From contig DFLA01000011.1 of assembly GCA_002374055.1 (NCBI GenBank), positions 1-61,246 on the forward strand: 61,246 nucleotides of DNA, read 5' to 3'. Shown piece after piece: positions 17,601 through 25,558 of this stretch (its first letter is position 1; each line of letters starts with the position of its first letter). The stretch is from Caryophanales bacterium UBA3631. GTDB taxonomy: Bacteria; Bacillota_I; Bacilli_A; RF39; UBA660. A program made the translations under genes and the position numbers. The notes beneath the pieces were generated by a model that saw only the letters and a program-made list of their open reading frames with translations, had not been told where the DNA came from and did not search any database.

Positions 17601-17819
17601 GAGAATCAGGCTACTGATAGAGCCCATAGAATTGGTCAGACTAAAAAAGTTAGTGTTATTAAGTTTATTACTCGTGGTACTATTGAAGAAAAAATTATAG
17701 AATTACAAGAAAAGAAAAAAATACTCTCTGATAATTTAATTGAGGGTAAGGAATCAAGTATGTTATCTAGTTTGTCTGAAAGTGAGATTAAATCATTATT
17801 ATCCTATAGTGAGGAATAG
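14688..17819 (+). CDS. SNF2-family DNA translocase with SWIM zinc finger
   Basis: The protein has 1043 residues from the GTG at 14688, preceded by GAGGTGAT. It has an N-terminal SWIM finger CxC-x8-CxH (C72, C74, C83, H85), a long beta-rich bacterial SNF2-associated region, then the Swi2/Snf2 motor. Motor motifs are Walker A GILADEMGLGKS (about 597-608), DEAQ box (701-704), TGTPLENSVMELWSIF and the C-terminal HRIGQTKKVSV (about 980). Such proteins remodel protein-DNA complexes or aid transcription and repair; the role in bacteria is little known. It is a single-gene transcript with its own promoter and terminator. Confidence 0.93.
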   Translation: MSKFLDLAFKTFGKDSVSKALSISKNSVSFYDTLDRGKNDLVHIFKVNSQHYNYYYDVNIITRHDSIVSFYCECSQFSNNHTCKHVAACLINYGDMILESAHTDLDISNSILDFFKNEVGGIKEAVNVLLELDFSKSVPTFKIYIGLKKKYLINRESKFESFMDAYINNQTYEFGVNFTYDPSIHYIKNDDLELLNYLFGYIKNRGYYYRYNPFELSDRELSSLFEKLYNHKFSIVGIGTINGVINDIPTGFNLSIDNDNYLLSIDNLSDYKFIGKGFKYCVYNHILYVLPNNYSTLIGSMIDNSLNSLIIDKSHVDVFKNGLFQRIKKNISISDDINDFVVTDDVSTSLFFDLNRDIIECNLKFNYGDNVVNFFDSSSIVVRDIDYENNVFNDICSYGFCVDNNRLILVDIDLIGDFLSNGIHVLSKKYSIFTSKKIDDVSILKKSNIKSNFSIGTDGIMSYSFDTDNIDVSELDKVLSSLKKNKKYYKLKNGNILDLNNNQELNELNSLFNDLELSTHDLNGNIIIPKYRALYIDSLKRNKYKSIKTDNSFDLFISNFNKYKDISINFGNDSGILRDYQKDGVRWLYTLYKCDLGGILADEMGLGKSLQTICFIKQVLLEKPDSKIMIVCPTSLVYNWKKEFDKFGNDLKYVTVFDNKSKRLEIINDFDKYNIFITSYGLIRNDNDEYEDKNFEVCIIDEAQSIKNYQAGMTKEIKKIKARTKIALTGTPLENSVMELWSIFDFIMPGYLGSVLKFKEKYGIHEVDSDSLEKLSNLNYQIHPFILRRKKIDVIHDLPDKIENNIYLDLPASQKKLYLSVLKESEQEFKEILSSEGIGKARFKVLQLLMKLRQVCVDPNILFNNYNGEVVKMEKLLETVKNYINDGHKILIFSSFKTVVDRVKVLFDDNNISSYMISGDVKSKTRMELVDKFNHDSTNCFLITLKSGGTGLNLVGADVVIHLDIWWNPQVENQATDRAHRIGQTKKVSVIKFITRGTIEEKIIELQEKKKILSDNLIEGKESSMLSSLSESEIKSLLSYSEE

Positions 17820-17848
17820 AGTTGTTGAAAACTCTATTTTTATTTTTT
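17816..17848 (+). terminator. Terminator of the SNF2 gene
   Basis: ATAGAGTT (17816-17823) / AACTCTAT (17830-17837) with a 6-nt loop is followed by a T-rich run, starting inside the TAG stop codon. Confidence 0.75.
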
Positions 17849-17852
17849 TATT

Positions 17853-17930
17853 ATGTTCAAAAGTATAGTTTTGAACATAGTTTATTTTTTTTATTCTTTT
17901 TTTTATGTTCATAAGTATAGTTTTGAACAT
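17853..17930. repeat. Two 26-bp DnaA-box-like palindromes
   Basis: ATGTTCAAAA-GTATAG-TTTTGAACAT at 17853-17878 is identical to the copy at 9124-9149, including the asymmetric 6-nt centre. A second copy at 17905-17930 differs at one base (TGTTCATAA). They lie 52 bp apart, between two convergent genes where no promoter is expected, after a separate SNF2 terminator. Confidence 0.85.
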
Positions 17931-17955
17931 TATTATTTTAGTGTAAAGTATTAAA

Positions 17956-17980
17956 AAAAGATAATTATTAATTATCTTTT
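17956..17980 (-). terminator. Terminator of the hydroxyacyl-CoA dehydrogenase gene
   Basis: AAAAGATAAT (17956-17965) / ATTATCTTTT (17971-17980), a perfect 10-bp repeat with a 5-nt loop and a T-run on the minus strand. Confidence 0.7.
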
Positions 17981-17994
17981 GATTTTATTACCTT

Positions 17995-18954
17995 TTAATC
18001 TTCATATTTATAGAATCCTTCACCTGATGATTTTCCTATTTTTCCTTCTTCTATGTATTTATTTACAATTTTTAACATTCCTTTATAGTTATAAGGAAGC
18101 ATCATTTTCTTTAATAATGGGTTTATTATTCCTGGAACTTTTTGATATTGTTCAACTATATTTTTTACTGTTTCTAATCCAACGATATCCATTATTTGGA
18201 ATGGTCCTTTTGGGGCTCCTGTTCCAAGTGTCCAAGCTTTATCTATACTAACTGGGTCTGATATTCCATTGGCGTATAGGTCAAATGCGCTTAATAAGAA
18301 TGGTACTAGCATTGAGTTTAGTAGATATCCAGATTTTTCTTTTGTAACTGGAAGTGGTATCATTTTGATTGAACTAGCGAATTCTATTATTTCATCAAAG
18401 TATTTTTGTTCTGTTTTATCATGTCCCATTATTTCTACTACATTGTTTTTCCATATTGAATTAGCAAAGTGCATTGCTAAGAATTTATTTGGTCTTTTTG
18501 TTGAATCTGCTAATTTTGATGGTAATAGTGTTGATGAATTTGTTACTATTACTGTTTTTTGTGGTAATAAATTAGAAATTTGTTCATATAGATTTCTTTT
18601 TATTTCTATATTTTCTGTTATTGATTCTATTACTAAATCTGCATCTTCAAGTGCTTTTTTCTGATCTGTTTCTATTCTTAGTTTTTCCATTGTATTTTGG
18701 GCTGTTTCAATGCATTTTTCTCTATTAAAGTTTTTGCTATCTGCAAGCCCTCTTGCCCAGTTATGTTTTGGTGTCATTTCTGTTAGTGTTTCTATATATG
18801 TTGTTTTTAATTTTTCTAATGATTTTTTTATACTTTTTTCATTATCTTCTTTTCTTATTAGTATTGTTGTATCATATCCACTATATGCACATTGAAAAGC
18901 GATTTGTGAGCCTAAAACTCCTCCACCTATTATTACTATTTTTTTATATTCCAT
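17995..18954 (-). CDS. 3-hydroxyacyl-CoA dehydrogenase family protein
   Basis: This 319-residue protein has an N-terminal NAD-binding Rossmann motif IIGGGVLGSQIA (about 8-19), the acidic turn SITEN (111-115), catalytic His162 in AMHFANS, and a C-terminal helical domain with GTGAPKGPFQIMDIVGL. This is the layout of 3-hydroxybutyryl-CoA dehydrogenase. The usual HFxNP motif reads HFANS. No beta-oxidation or butyrate genes are nearby, so the substrate is open. It overlaps the upstream DUF3781 gene by 11 bp. Confidence 0.85.
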   Translation of the reverse strand: MEYKKIVIIGGGVLGSQIAFQCAYSGYDTTILIRKEDNEKSIKKSLEKLKTTYIETLTEMTPKHNWARGLADSKNFNREKCIETAQNTMEKLRIETDQKKALEDADLVIESITENIEIKRNLYEQISNLLPQKTVIVTNSSTLLPSKLADSTKRPNKFLAMHFANSIWKNNVVEIMGHDKTEQKYFDEIIEFASSIKMIPLPVTKEKSGYLLNSMLVPFLLSAFDLYANGISDPVSIDKAWTLGTGAPKGPFQIMDIVGLETVKNIVEQYQKVPGIINPLLKKMMLPYNYKGMLKIVNKYIEEGKIGKSSGEGFYKYED

Positions 18955-19198
18955 TTTTTTCCTCCTTCATATGCGCTGTTATTATTGTGTGACTATATGA
19001 GTTTATTGTTATTACTATGTTTTTTATTTCACAATAATAGTTTTTTCCTTTTTTGGTTATTTTTGTGTTTTTATCTAGTATTTTTTCTTTACAGTATTCT
19101 ACTACATTATTAGTATTTAGTTTTAAGTTTGTTTTTATTCTTTCTATTCCTAATTTTGTAGTGTGTAATTTTTCTATATTTTTTATTAGTTTTTCCAA
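18944..19198 (-). CDS. DUF3781 family protein
   Basis: The small protein has about 84 residues if translation starts at the TTG at 19198, which has AAAGGTGAT immediately upstream; an upstream in-frame ATG at 19222 has no such site. The sequence LIKNIEKLHTTKLGIERIKTNL, then YYCEIKNIVITINSYSHTIITAH, matches the DUF3781 family, whose function is unknown. It overlaps the dehydrogenase start by 11 bp. Confidence 0.75.
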   Translation of the reverse strand: MEKLIKNIEKLHTTKLGIERIKTNLKLNTNNVVEYCKEKILDKNTKITKKGKNYYCEIKNIVITINSYSHTIITAHMKEEKNGI

Positions 19199-19275
19199 TC
19201 TATCACCTTTTTTATTATACATTAATTATTGTATTTCTTATATATTTGTTTCGTTTTTTATTTTATTCTTTACAT

Positions 19276-19812
19276 TTATATACATTTTTTATATTTAAAG
19301 CATTCTGGTTCATGTGAGTTTATTAATCCTATTGCTTGTAGGTATGAGTATATTATTGTTGATCCTACAAATCTCATTCCTCTTTTATATAGATCTATCG
19401 ATATTTTATCTGATATATAATTTGTTGTTTTAATTTCATATATTGGTTCTTTTATATACTGATTTAAATAGTTATAGAAATTTCCATATTCTTTTTCTAT
19501 TTCTTTAAAAATTTTTGAATTATTTATTGTTGCTTTTATTTTTAATTTATTTCTTATTATATTTTTATTGTTTAATAATTCTTTTATTTTATTTTCATCA
19601 TATTTAATTATTTTTTCTATATTGAAGTTGTCAAAAGCTTTTTTAAAGTTTTCTCTTTTATTTAATACACATTCCCATGATAGTCCTGCTTGAAATGATT
19701 CTAGTATCAACATTTCATATAGGTATTGTTCATTTGTATTTAATTCTCCCCATTCTTCATCATGATACTTTATATATGTTTTATTCTTTTCGTTACACCA
19801 TTTACATCTCAT
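19276..19812 (-). CDS. tag: DNA-3-methyladenine glycosylase I
   Basis: This 178-residue protein matches Tag: N-terminal RCKWC and YHDEEWG with the zinc ligands C3 and His17, core LILESFQAGLSWECVLNKRENFKKAF, and the C-terminal HEPECF (H167, C171) completing the zinc site. It excises 3-methyladenine from alkylated DNA. No adaptive-response genes are adjacent. The ATG has a GGTGAT site. Confidence 0.93.
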   Translation of the reverse strand: MRCKWCNEKNKTYIKYHDEEWGELNTNEQYLYEMLILESFQAGLSWECVLNKRENFKKAFDNFNIEKIIKYDENKIKELLNNKNIIRNKLKIKATINNSKIFKEIEKEYGNFYNYLNQYIKEPIYEIKTTNYISDKISIDLYKRGMRFVGSTIIYSYLQAIGLINSHEPECFKYKKCI

Positions 19813-19872
19813 ATTATCACCACTTATATTATAACAAAAAAACTAAGTATTTCTACTTAGTAATTTCTTAAA

Positions 19873-19949
19873 TGGGGCGCTGTGTGGGAATCGAACCCAC
19901 GCGTGTCGGAACCACAATCCGATGTGTTAACCACTTCACCAACAACGCC
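19873..19949 (-). tRNA. tRNA-His (GTG anticodon)
   Basis: The 77-nt tRNA on the minus strand has an encoded G-1, a 7-bp acceptor stem, C73 and an encoded CCA. The anticodon loop TTGTGGT gives GTG (19913-19915) within the stem TCGGA/TCCGA, and the T-arm has GGTTCGATTCC. G-1:C73 is the hallmark of tRNA-His. Confidence 0.97.
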
Positions 19950-19970
19950 ATGTCTTTTTGAGACATATAT

Positions 19971-19999
19971 ATTTTATCAGTAAAATAGGGAATATGCAA
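19971..19999 (-). promoter_or_regulatory. Promoter of tRNA-His
   Basis: -35 TTGCAT (19994-19999), a 17-bp spacer and extended -10 TGA-TAAAAT (TAAAAT at 19971-19976). A small inverted repeat (ATGTCT/AGACAT, 19950-19966) lies between the -10 and the tRNA. Confidence 0.7.
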
Positions 20000-20035
20000 G
20001 TGTTTTTTTTATTTTTTTCATTTTGTGTTTTTGCC

Positions 20036-20064
20036 TATACACTAATACACCAATATCATACTAT
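20036..20064 (+). promoter_or_regulatory. Candidate sigma-E promoter of the cotJ genes
   Basis: CATACTAT (20057-20064) matches the sigma-E -10 CATACANT in 7 of 8 positions, with TATAC at 20036-20040 in -35 position. The mother-cell sigma factor fits cotJ expression in Bacillus. Confidence 0.45.
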
Positions 20065-20080
20065 AACCTAGGAGGTATTT

Positions 20081-20533
20081 ATGAAGAATTATGGTGTTAA
20101 TGATTATTATAATTATATGAATAATAATTATAATCAACCCTTATATAATCAGCAAAGTTTTAATAATATGAATAAAGTTAATTCTAAATTATATGATCCT
20201 TATACTGGTTTTATAAGTGGTAATATGTTTCCTGATTTGTATAATGCATATAAGTTATCTAATCCATTAGAGATTGAGCCTATGAATGAGCAGGCTGAGT
20301 TATTAACTAGTATTGACGCTTTATGTTTTGCTTGTATTGATTTAAATCTTTATTTAGACTTATATCCTGAGGATAAGAGTGCGATTGAATTATTTAACAG
20401 GTATCGTGTTCAAAAAGAAAAATTTGAGAAAGATTATGAGAGAAAGTATGGTCCTTTATTTTTAAGTAGTGATGCTTTAAATACTTTCCCTTGGGCATGG
20501 GATAATTCTCCTTGGCCTTGGCAAAACAAGTAG
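20081..20533 (+). CDS. cotJB: CotJA-CotJB fused spore coat protein
   Basis: This 150-residue protein has a short Asn/Tyr-rich start. Residues about 35-65 (KLYDPYTGFISGNMFPDLYN) resemble the CotJA core. Residues about 68-150 (ELLTSIDALCFACIDLNLYLDLYPEDKSAIELFNRY, then FEKDYERKYGPL and a Trp/Pro-rich end) are CotJB. In Bacillus and many clostridia these are separate genes; here they look fused. AGGAGG precedes the ATG. The CotJC gene follows 9 bp later. CotJ proteins form an inner-coat complex around the Mn catalase. Confidence 0.82.
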   Translation: MKNYGVNDYYNYMNNNYNQPLYNQQSFNNMNKVNSKLYDPYTGFISGNMFPDLYNAYKLSNPLEIEPMNEQAELLTSIDALCFACIDLNLYLDLYPEDKSAIELFNRYRVQKEKFEKDYERKYGPLFLSSDALNTFPWAWDNSPWPWQNK

Positions 20534-20542
20534 GAGGTTTTT

Positions 20543-21100
20543 ATGTTTTTATATGAAAAAAAGTTAGAATATCCTGTTAATATAAGAAAAAAAGATTTGA
20601 AGATGGCAAAGTATTTAATGAGTCAATATGGGGGGCCTGATGGTGAATTAGCTGCATCGCTTCGTTATATGAATCAAAGATATACAATGCCTGATGATAA
20701 AGGGCGTGCGTTACTCACTGATATTGCTTGTGAAGAATTAAATCATATTGAGATAATTGCCGCTATGATTCATCAATTGGTTAATGGGGCTAGTATTGAT
20801 GAATTAGAAAAGGCTGGCTTAGGTGGTCATTTTGCTCAACATGATCACGGTCTATTTTTAACTGATGCGAATGGTGTTCCTTGGACTAGTGCTTATATCG
20901 AAACTTCGGGGGATTATATTGCCGATATAGAATCTGATATGGCCGCTGAACAAAGGGCTAGAGCTACTTATGAGCATTTAATGGATATGACTAATGATAA
21001 GGATATACTTGGACCTTTATCTTTTTTAAGGCAAAGGGAAGTTGTTCATTATCAAAGGTTTAAAGAGTTAAGAAATTATTATCTTGAAAAGAAAATATAA
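20543..21100 (+). CDS. cotJC: CotJC manganese catalase-like spore coat protein
   Basis: This 185-residue ferritin-like four-helix protein has the Mn-catalase ligand pattern: LLTDIACEELNHIEIIAAMIH for the first pair, then DIESDMAAEQRARATYEHLMD and LRQREVVHYQRFKEL. The length is typical for CotJC. It would remove peroxide within the coat or serve a structural role. It follows cotJB after 9 bp with its own AGGAGG and ends in a strong terminator. Confidence 0.93.
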   Translation: MFLYEKKLEYPVNIRKKDLKMAKYLMSQYGGPDGELAASLRYMNQRYTMPDDKGRALLTDIACEELNHIEIIAAMIHQLVNGASIDELEKAGLGGHFAQHDHGLFLTDANGVPWTSAYIETSGDYIADIESDMAAEQRARATYEHLMDMTNDKDILGPLSFLRQREVVHYQRFKELRNYYLEKKI

Positions 21101-21124
21101 ATACTTGGAGACAAGTATTTTTTT
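21100..21124 (+). terminator. Terminator of the cotJ operon
   Basis: AATACTTG-GAGA-CAAGTATT (21100-21119) followed by TTTTT. Confidence 0.85.
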
Positions 21125-21222
21125 GCCATCTTCATTATATTATATTTTATTTATATTTTTTTTTATTTATTTATGACTATCATATTATGTTTTTTTTTTA
21201 ATATATTTTATTGAGGTGTGTT

Positions 21223-22203
21223 ATGAAGAAGGTTTTAATTATATTTGGTGGTAATAGTACTGAGCATTATATTTCATGTAAATCTGCTAAGAGTATTGTT
21301 GAAAACATTGATAAAAGATTATTTTCTTATGAGTTAGCAGGGATTGATTTGTGTGGTGAATGGTTTAAGTTTAATGATGATTTATCTTTTTTAGAGAATG
21401 GTAATTGGAAGGATGGTAATGTTTTTAAAATTGATAATATTATAGAGTATCTGAAGGCTTTTGATGTTGTTTTTCCGATTACTCATGGTAATAATGGAGA
21501 GGATGGTAAGTTACAGGGATTTTTAGATTTATTTAATATTAAGTATGTTGGATCTAAAACTACAAGTAGTGTTGTTGGGTTCGATAAAAGTTTATCTAAG
21601 TTAGTTTTTGGTTATTTAAATATTCCTCAAGTTCCATATGTTGTTGTTGATGAAAAGTATAAGGTTAGTTCTGTTGTTAGTGCTTTAGATTTTCCTATGA
21701 TTGTTAAGCCATGTTCTGGTGGTTCTTCTATCGGGATTTCTAGGGTAAATAATAAAAAAGAGCTTTCGAAAGCTATTAAAAATTCTTTAAAATATGATGA
21801 TAAAGTTATTATTGAAAAGTTTGTTAATTGTAGGGAATTAGAATGTGCTTTATTAGGTAATAGTGATTATATTATTTCTGACTTAGGCGAGATTAAATCT
21901 TGTAATGATTTTTATGATTATGATGCTAAGTATGTTCAAAAGTCGGAAACTTTTATTCCTAATGATTTACCAATTGATATTGTTGAGAAAATAAAGGAAT
22001 ATGCTGGAATTATTTTTGAAAAAATGTATATAAAGGATTACTGTAGGATTGATTTTTTTTATGATGAATGTGATGGTAGTATTTATATTAATGAAATAAA
22101 TACAATTCCTGGATTTACTACTATAAGTATGTATCCTAAATTGATCAATAATGAAAATATTAGTTATATGGATTTAATTTCTATTTTAATTAACAATTCT
22201 TAG
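21223..22203 (+). CDS. ddl: D-alanine--D-alanine ligase
   Basis: The 326-residue ATP-grasp enzyme starts at the ATG at 21223 (GAGGTG upstream). Motifs: FGGNSTEHYISCKSA at the N-terminus, THGNNGEDGKLQGFLDL, KPCSGGSSIGISRV (ATP loop), the omega-loop YDYDAKYVQ with the Tyr typical of D-Ala-D-Ala rather than D-Ala-D-Lac ligases, and YINEINTIPGFT for Mg binding. It makes the D-Ala dipeptide for peptidoglycan. It is transcribed alone on the plus strand. Confidence 0.95.
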   Translation: MKKVLIIFGGNSTEHYISCKSAKSIVENIDKRLFSYELAGIDLCGEWFKFNDDLSFLENGNWKDGNVFKIDNIIEYLKAFDVVFPITHGNNGEDGKLQGFLDLFNIKYVGSKTTSSVVGFDKSLSKLVFGYLNIPQVPYVVVDEKYKVSSVVSALDFPMIVKPCSGGSSIGISRVNNKKELSKAIKNSLKYDDKVIIEKFVNCRELECALLGNSDYIISDLGEIKSCNDFYDYDAKYVQKSETFIPNDLPIDIVEKIKEYAGIIFEKMYIKDYCRIDFFYDECDGSIYINEINTIPGFTTISMYPKLINNENISYMDLISILINNS

Positions 22204-22393
22204 TATAAAATATTTCATCTGGTTTCATATTAAATATAGATGATATTTTTATAGCTGTGTCATAAAAAAGTCTTCTTTTTTTATTTTCTATTTGTGAATA
22301 GAATGATGGAGTTATATTTAGTATTTTAGCCATATCATAGATTGTGTATTTGTTTTCTTTTCGAATTTTTTTTAATTTGTTCATATTATACAT
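22190..22393 (-). CDS. Small XRE-family transcription regulator
   Basis: The protein has 67 residues from the ATG at 22393 (AGGTGAT upstream). It is essentially one Cro/C1 helix-turn-helix: KLKKIRKENKYTIYDMAKILNITPSFYSQIENKKRRLFYDTAIKISSIF. There is no other domain. A TATAAT at 22410-22415 lies 16 nt before the ATG. It is convergent with ddl (14-bp overlap) and divergent from a second XRE gene. Targets are unknown. Confidence 0.85.
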   Translation of the reverse strand: MYNMNKLKKIRKENKYTIYDMAKILNITPSFYSQIENKKRRLFYDTAIKISSIFNMKPDEIFYTKNC

Positions 22394-22483
22394 AATTATC
22401 ACCTAGTTAATTATATCATAACATTCACTATTCGTCCATGGTTTTTTATGTATTTATGAGAGAAAATTATTTTAGGTGATTTG

Positions 22484-22720
22484 ATGACTGATAGCAAACA
22501 ATATGAAATTTACAATATAATTGGTCGTAATATTAGGAAATATAGAAAATTACGTGGGTATACTCAAAGAAGTTTATCTGAGGCTTTGGATTTGAGTGAA
22601 AGCTTTATTGCTAAGTTGGAATCTCGTACTAATCAAACTATTTCTATAGATACTCTTTTAATGATTGCTGAATTTTTAGATGTTGAAATTACTGTATTTT
22701 TTGATAAAGAAACAAAATAA
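22484..22720 (+). CDS. Small XRE-family transcription regulator
   Basis: The protein has 78 residues from the ATG at 22484 (AGGTGAT upstream). It has one Cro/C1 helix-turn-helix domain (IGRNIRKYRKLRGYTQRSLSEALDLSESFIAKLESRTNQTISIDTLLMIAEFL). It is divergent from another small XRE gene with a 90-bp shared control region, so mutual regulation is possible but not shown. A terminator follows immediately. Confidence 0.87.
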   Translation: MTDSKQYEIYNIIGRNIRKYRKLRGYTQRSLSEALDLSESFIAKLESRTNQTISIDTLLMIAEFLDVEITVFFDKETK

Positions 22721-22744
22721 AAACCCTTACGGGTTTTTTTTATA
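22720..22744. terminator. Bidirectional terminator
   Basis: AAAACCC-TTAC-GGGTTTT (22720-22737) plus a T-run, between the XRE gene and the convergent gene ending at 22727. Confidence 0.85.
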
Positions 22745-23629
22745 TATTTTTTTAGCATATTGTGCAGTTGGTCTTGTTTCTAGAAGTTTTAATTCTCCTT
22801 CTTGTATATCTATATTATACTTTATAAATTTATTTATTATTTCATAAGTAAATGATTGGTTCTGATTAAGATAGTTAATTATCCATGATTGGTTGCATGA
22901 TGGATTTTCTATTATTTCACGCATTCTATTATAGAATTTATAATCTTCTTGTTCTTTTGATTGTTGGTATGTGTTACTCACAATATATAACATTTTTACT
23001 TCTGGTTCTTTAAAGGCTTTACTATTCTTTCCTAATAGGTGTAGCACATATTTTAAATCTTTTGGAGAATCAAAGCATTGTTGTGACTCTATATAATAAT
23101 CTATTATTTCTCTTATTATTTTTTCTTCTGTTGTTAGTGGATTCTGTTGATAATTTAATAGTTCAGTTATCATATATGGATTTAATTCTAGTATTTCTTT
23201 TTGACTATTTTGATTTATCAATGTTTCTATGAAAAATTTTTGCGCTATATAGTTTGTTTTTTTATCAGAGATATACTTTAATAATATATCATTGATAATA
23301 CTTGCATTTTCTAATAGAGGTCTGTTTATTCCTTTAAGTCCTCTTTTTTCTAGTGTTGAATACATCATTTTAATTAATTCTTGTGTTAAAAATATTGTAT
23401 CTTCTTCAAATTCACTACTTATTTCTATCTTATCTTTCATATATATTGATTTATTACGTACTTTAAATAGAATTGACATTAATGTACTTGCCATTATTAT
23501 ATCTTTATTTTTTTTTATATGATTCGCTAATTCTGGAATATTTGTTGAACTTGTCCTTTTTGATATTATTCTTTCTATTTCGTCTTCTTTTGAATTTACT
23601 ATATTATTTTTTCTGAAATCTAATTCCAT
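22727..23629 (-). CDS. Hypothetical all-helical protein
   Basis: This 300-residue protein is not recognised. It is nearly all helix by composition, with no signal peptide or membrane segment and no catalytic motif seen. AGGGGGAAAT precedes the ATG. It lies directly downstream of typA with a 24-bp gap and may be co-transcribed with it. A helical-repeat scaffold is a guess from pattern only. Confidence 0.65.
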   Translation of the reverse strand: MELDFRKNNIVNSKEDEIERIISKRTSSTNIPELANHIKKNKDIIMASTLMSILFKVRNKSIYMKDKIEISSEFEEDTIFLTQELIKMMYSTLEKRGLKGINRPLLENASIINDILLKYISDKKTNYIAQKFFIETLINQNSQKEILELNPYMITELLNYQQNPLTTEEKIIREIIDYYIESQQCFDSPKDLKYVLHLLGKNSKAFKEPEVKMLYIVSNTYQQSKEQEDYKFYNRMREIIENPSCNQSWIINYLNQNQSFTYEIINKFIKYNIDIQEGELKLLETRPTAQYAKKIYKKNP

Positions 23630-23653
23630 ATTTCCCCCTGAATTAAATTTATG

Positions 23654-25465
23654 TTATTTTTTACTATCGTATTTTTTTCTCTCGTTCGTATTTAGTATTC
23701 TTTTTCTCATTCTGAAGTTTTCTGGTGTAACTTCTACTAATTCATCTCTATTTATATAATCTAGACAGTATTCTAGACTCATTTTTCTTGGGCGTTTTAA
23801 TACTACTGTATGGTCTGATCCAGCTGCTCTTGTATTTGTAAGTTTTTTTCCTCTTACTACATTTACTGCTAAGTCATTATTATGAGAATGTTCTCCTACT
23901 ATCATTCCTTCGTATACTTCTGTTCCTGGCTCTATGAACATTACTCCTCTATCTTCTAGTCCACCTATTGCGTATGCTGTTGATTGTCCATTTTCCATAG
24001 ATACTAATACTCCAAGTTTTCTTTCTCCTACACTATTTCCAACCATTTTTCTATATTCTTTATATGTATGGTTTATCATTCCATATCCTTTTGTCATTGT
24101 CATGAATTCTGTTGAGAAGCCGATTAGTCCACGTGATGGCATTGTGTATGTCAATCTTACTTGGTTTTCCTGTGTAGTCATATTTTCCATGATACCTTCT
24201 CTGTTTCCTAGTGCTTCTATTACTGATCCTACATATTCTTCTGGGACATCAATTTGTACATCTTCAAATGGTTCGCATTTTACTCCGTCTATTTCTTTTA
24301 TGATTACTTCTGGTTTTGATACTTGTAATTCAAATCCTTCTCTTCTCATATTTTCAATAAGTATAGATAGGTGAAGTTCTCCTCTTCCTGATACAATAAA
24401 TGATTCTGAATCATTTGGTTCAACTTTTAGTGAAACGTCTTTTTCTGTTTCTTTTATTAATCTCTCTTCAATTTTTCTTGCAGTTAAAATTTTTCCTTCT
24501 CTTCCTACAAATGGTGATGTATTTACTCCAAATGTCATTTGTAATGTAGGTTCATCTATTCTTAGTAATGGAAGTGGTTCTTCTTTTCCTATTTCGCATA
24601 CTGTTTCTCCTACACTTATATCTGGAAGTCCTGCAATTGCGATTATATCTCCTGCTTGTGCCTCATTAATTTCTATTCTTTTTAATCCAATGTAACCAAA
24701 CATTTTTTGAATTCTGAATTGTTTAATTGAACCATCTATTCTCACGCATGAAACCATTTCATTTACTTTGATTGTTCCTCTTTTTACAACTCCTATTCCT
24801 ATTCTTCCTACGAAATCATTGTAGTCAAGTAGTGCTGGTTGAAATTGTAGAGATCCTTCTACTTCAACTTTTGGTGCTGGAATATTTTTTATAATCATAT
24901 CGAATATTGGATCCATTGTTTCTTTTTGTGTTGATAAATCTTGTTCTAGACTTGATGTTCCGTTTAAAGCTGATGCATATACTACTGGGAATTCTAATTG
25001 ATCTTCGTCTGCTCCTAATTCAATAAATAAATCTAATACTTCATCTATTACTTGGGCTGGACGAGCTGTTGGTTTATCTATTTTGTTTACTACTACTATT
25101 GGAGTAACTCCTGCTTCTAATGCTTTTTTAAGAACGAATCTTGTTTGTGGCATTGTTCCTTCATAAGCATCTACAACAAGTAATACTCCATCAACCATGT
25201 TCATAATTCTTTCTACTTCTCCACCGAAGTCAGCATGTCCTGGTGTATCTAGAATATTGATTCTTGTTCCTTTATAGTCTATAGCAGTTGTTTTTGCTAG
25301 TATTGTGATTCCTCTTTCTTTTTCTATATCATTTGAATCCATTACTCTTTCGTCAACAGTCTCATTATCTCTAAATGTTCCTGATTTTCTTAATAATTGG
25401 TCTACTAATGTAGTTTTTCCATGGTCTACATGGGCTATTATCGCAATATTTCTTATATCTTTCAT
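23654..25465 (-). CDS. typA: Translational GTPase TypA/BipA
   Basis: This 603-residue protein has the full TypA layout: G1 [15 protein letters not shown], switch region [17 protein letters not shown]3 [13 protein letters not shown]4 VNKIDKP, then EF-Tu-like domain 2, EF-G-like domains III and V, and the TypA-specific C-terminal domain ([27 protein letters not shown]). It binds 70S ribosomes and aids 50S assembly and stress adaptation. Length is normal. Confidence 0.97.
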   Translation of the reverse strand: MKDIRNIAIIAHVDHGKTTLVDQLLRKSGTFRDNETVDERVMDSNDIEKERGITILAKTTAIDYKGTRINILDTPGHADFGGEVERIMNMVDGVLLVVDAYEGTMPQTRFVLKKALEAGVTPIVVVNKIDKPTARPAQVIDEVLDLFIELGADEDQLEFPVVYASALNGTSSLEQDLSTQKETMDPIFDMIIKNIPAPKVEVEGSLQFQPALLDYNDFVGRIGIGVVKRGTIKVNEMVSCVRIDGSIKQFRIQKMFGYIGLKRIEINEAQAGDIIAIAGLPDISVGETVCEIGKEEPLPLLRIDEPTLQMTFGVNTSPFVGREGKILTARKIEERLIKETEKDVSLKVEPNDSESFIVSGRGELHLSILIENMRREGFELQVSKPEVIIKEIDGVKCEPFEDVQIDVPEEYVGSVIEALGNREGIMENMTTQENQVRLTYTMPSRGLIGFSTEFMTMTKGYGMINHTYKEYRKMVGNSVGERKLGVLVSMENGQSTAYAIGGLEDRGVMFIEPGTEVYEGMIVGEHSHNNDLAVNVVRGKKLTNTRAAGSDHTVVLKRPRKMSLEYCLDYINRDELVEVTPENFRMRKRILNTNERKKYDSKK

Positions 25466-25533
25466 AAATTCACTTCTTTCTCCGACCTAGGTATTATATC
25501 ATAGTTTACTTTAATTCGCAAAGATTTTTTTTT

Positions 25534-25558
25534 AAAGAAAAGTAGATTAATTCTACTT
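25534..25558 (-). terminator. Terminator of the vanW-like gene
   Basis: AAGTAGA (25540-25546) / TCTACTT (25552-25558), 7-bp stem overlapping the TAG stop, followed by a T-rich tract on the minus strand. Confidence 0.55.

Noticed and set aside
19950..19966. Hairpin ATGTCT/AGACAT directly before tRNA-His as a regulatory leader
   Set aside because: The promoter's -10 is so close that transcription probably begins inside the repeat, so the full hairpin would not be made.
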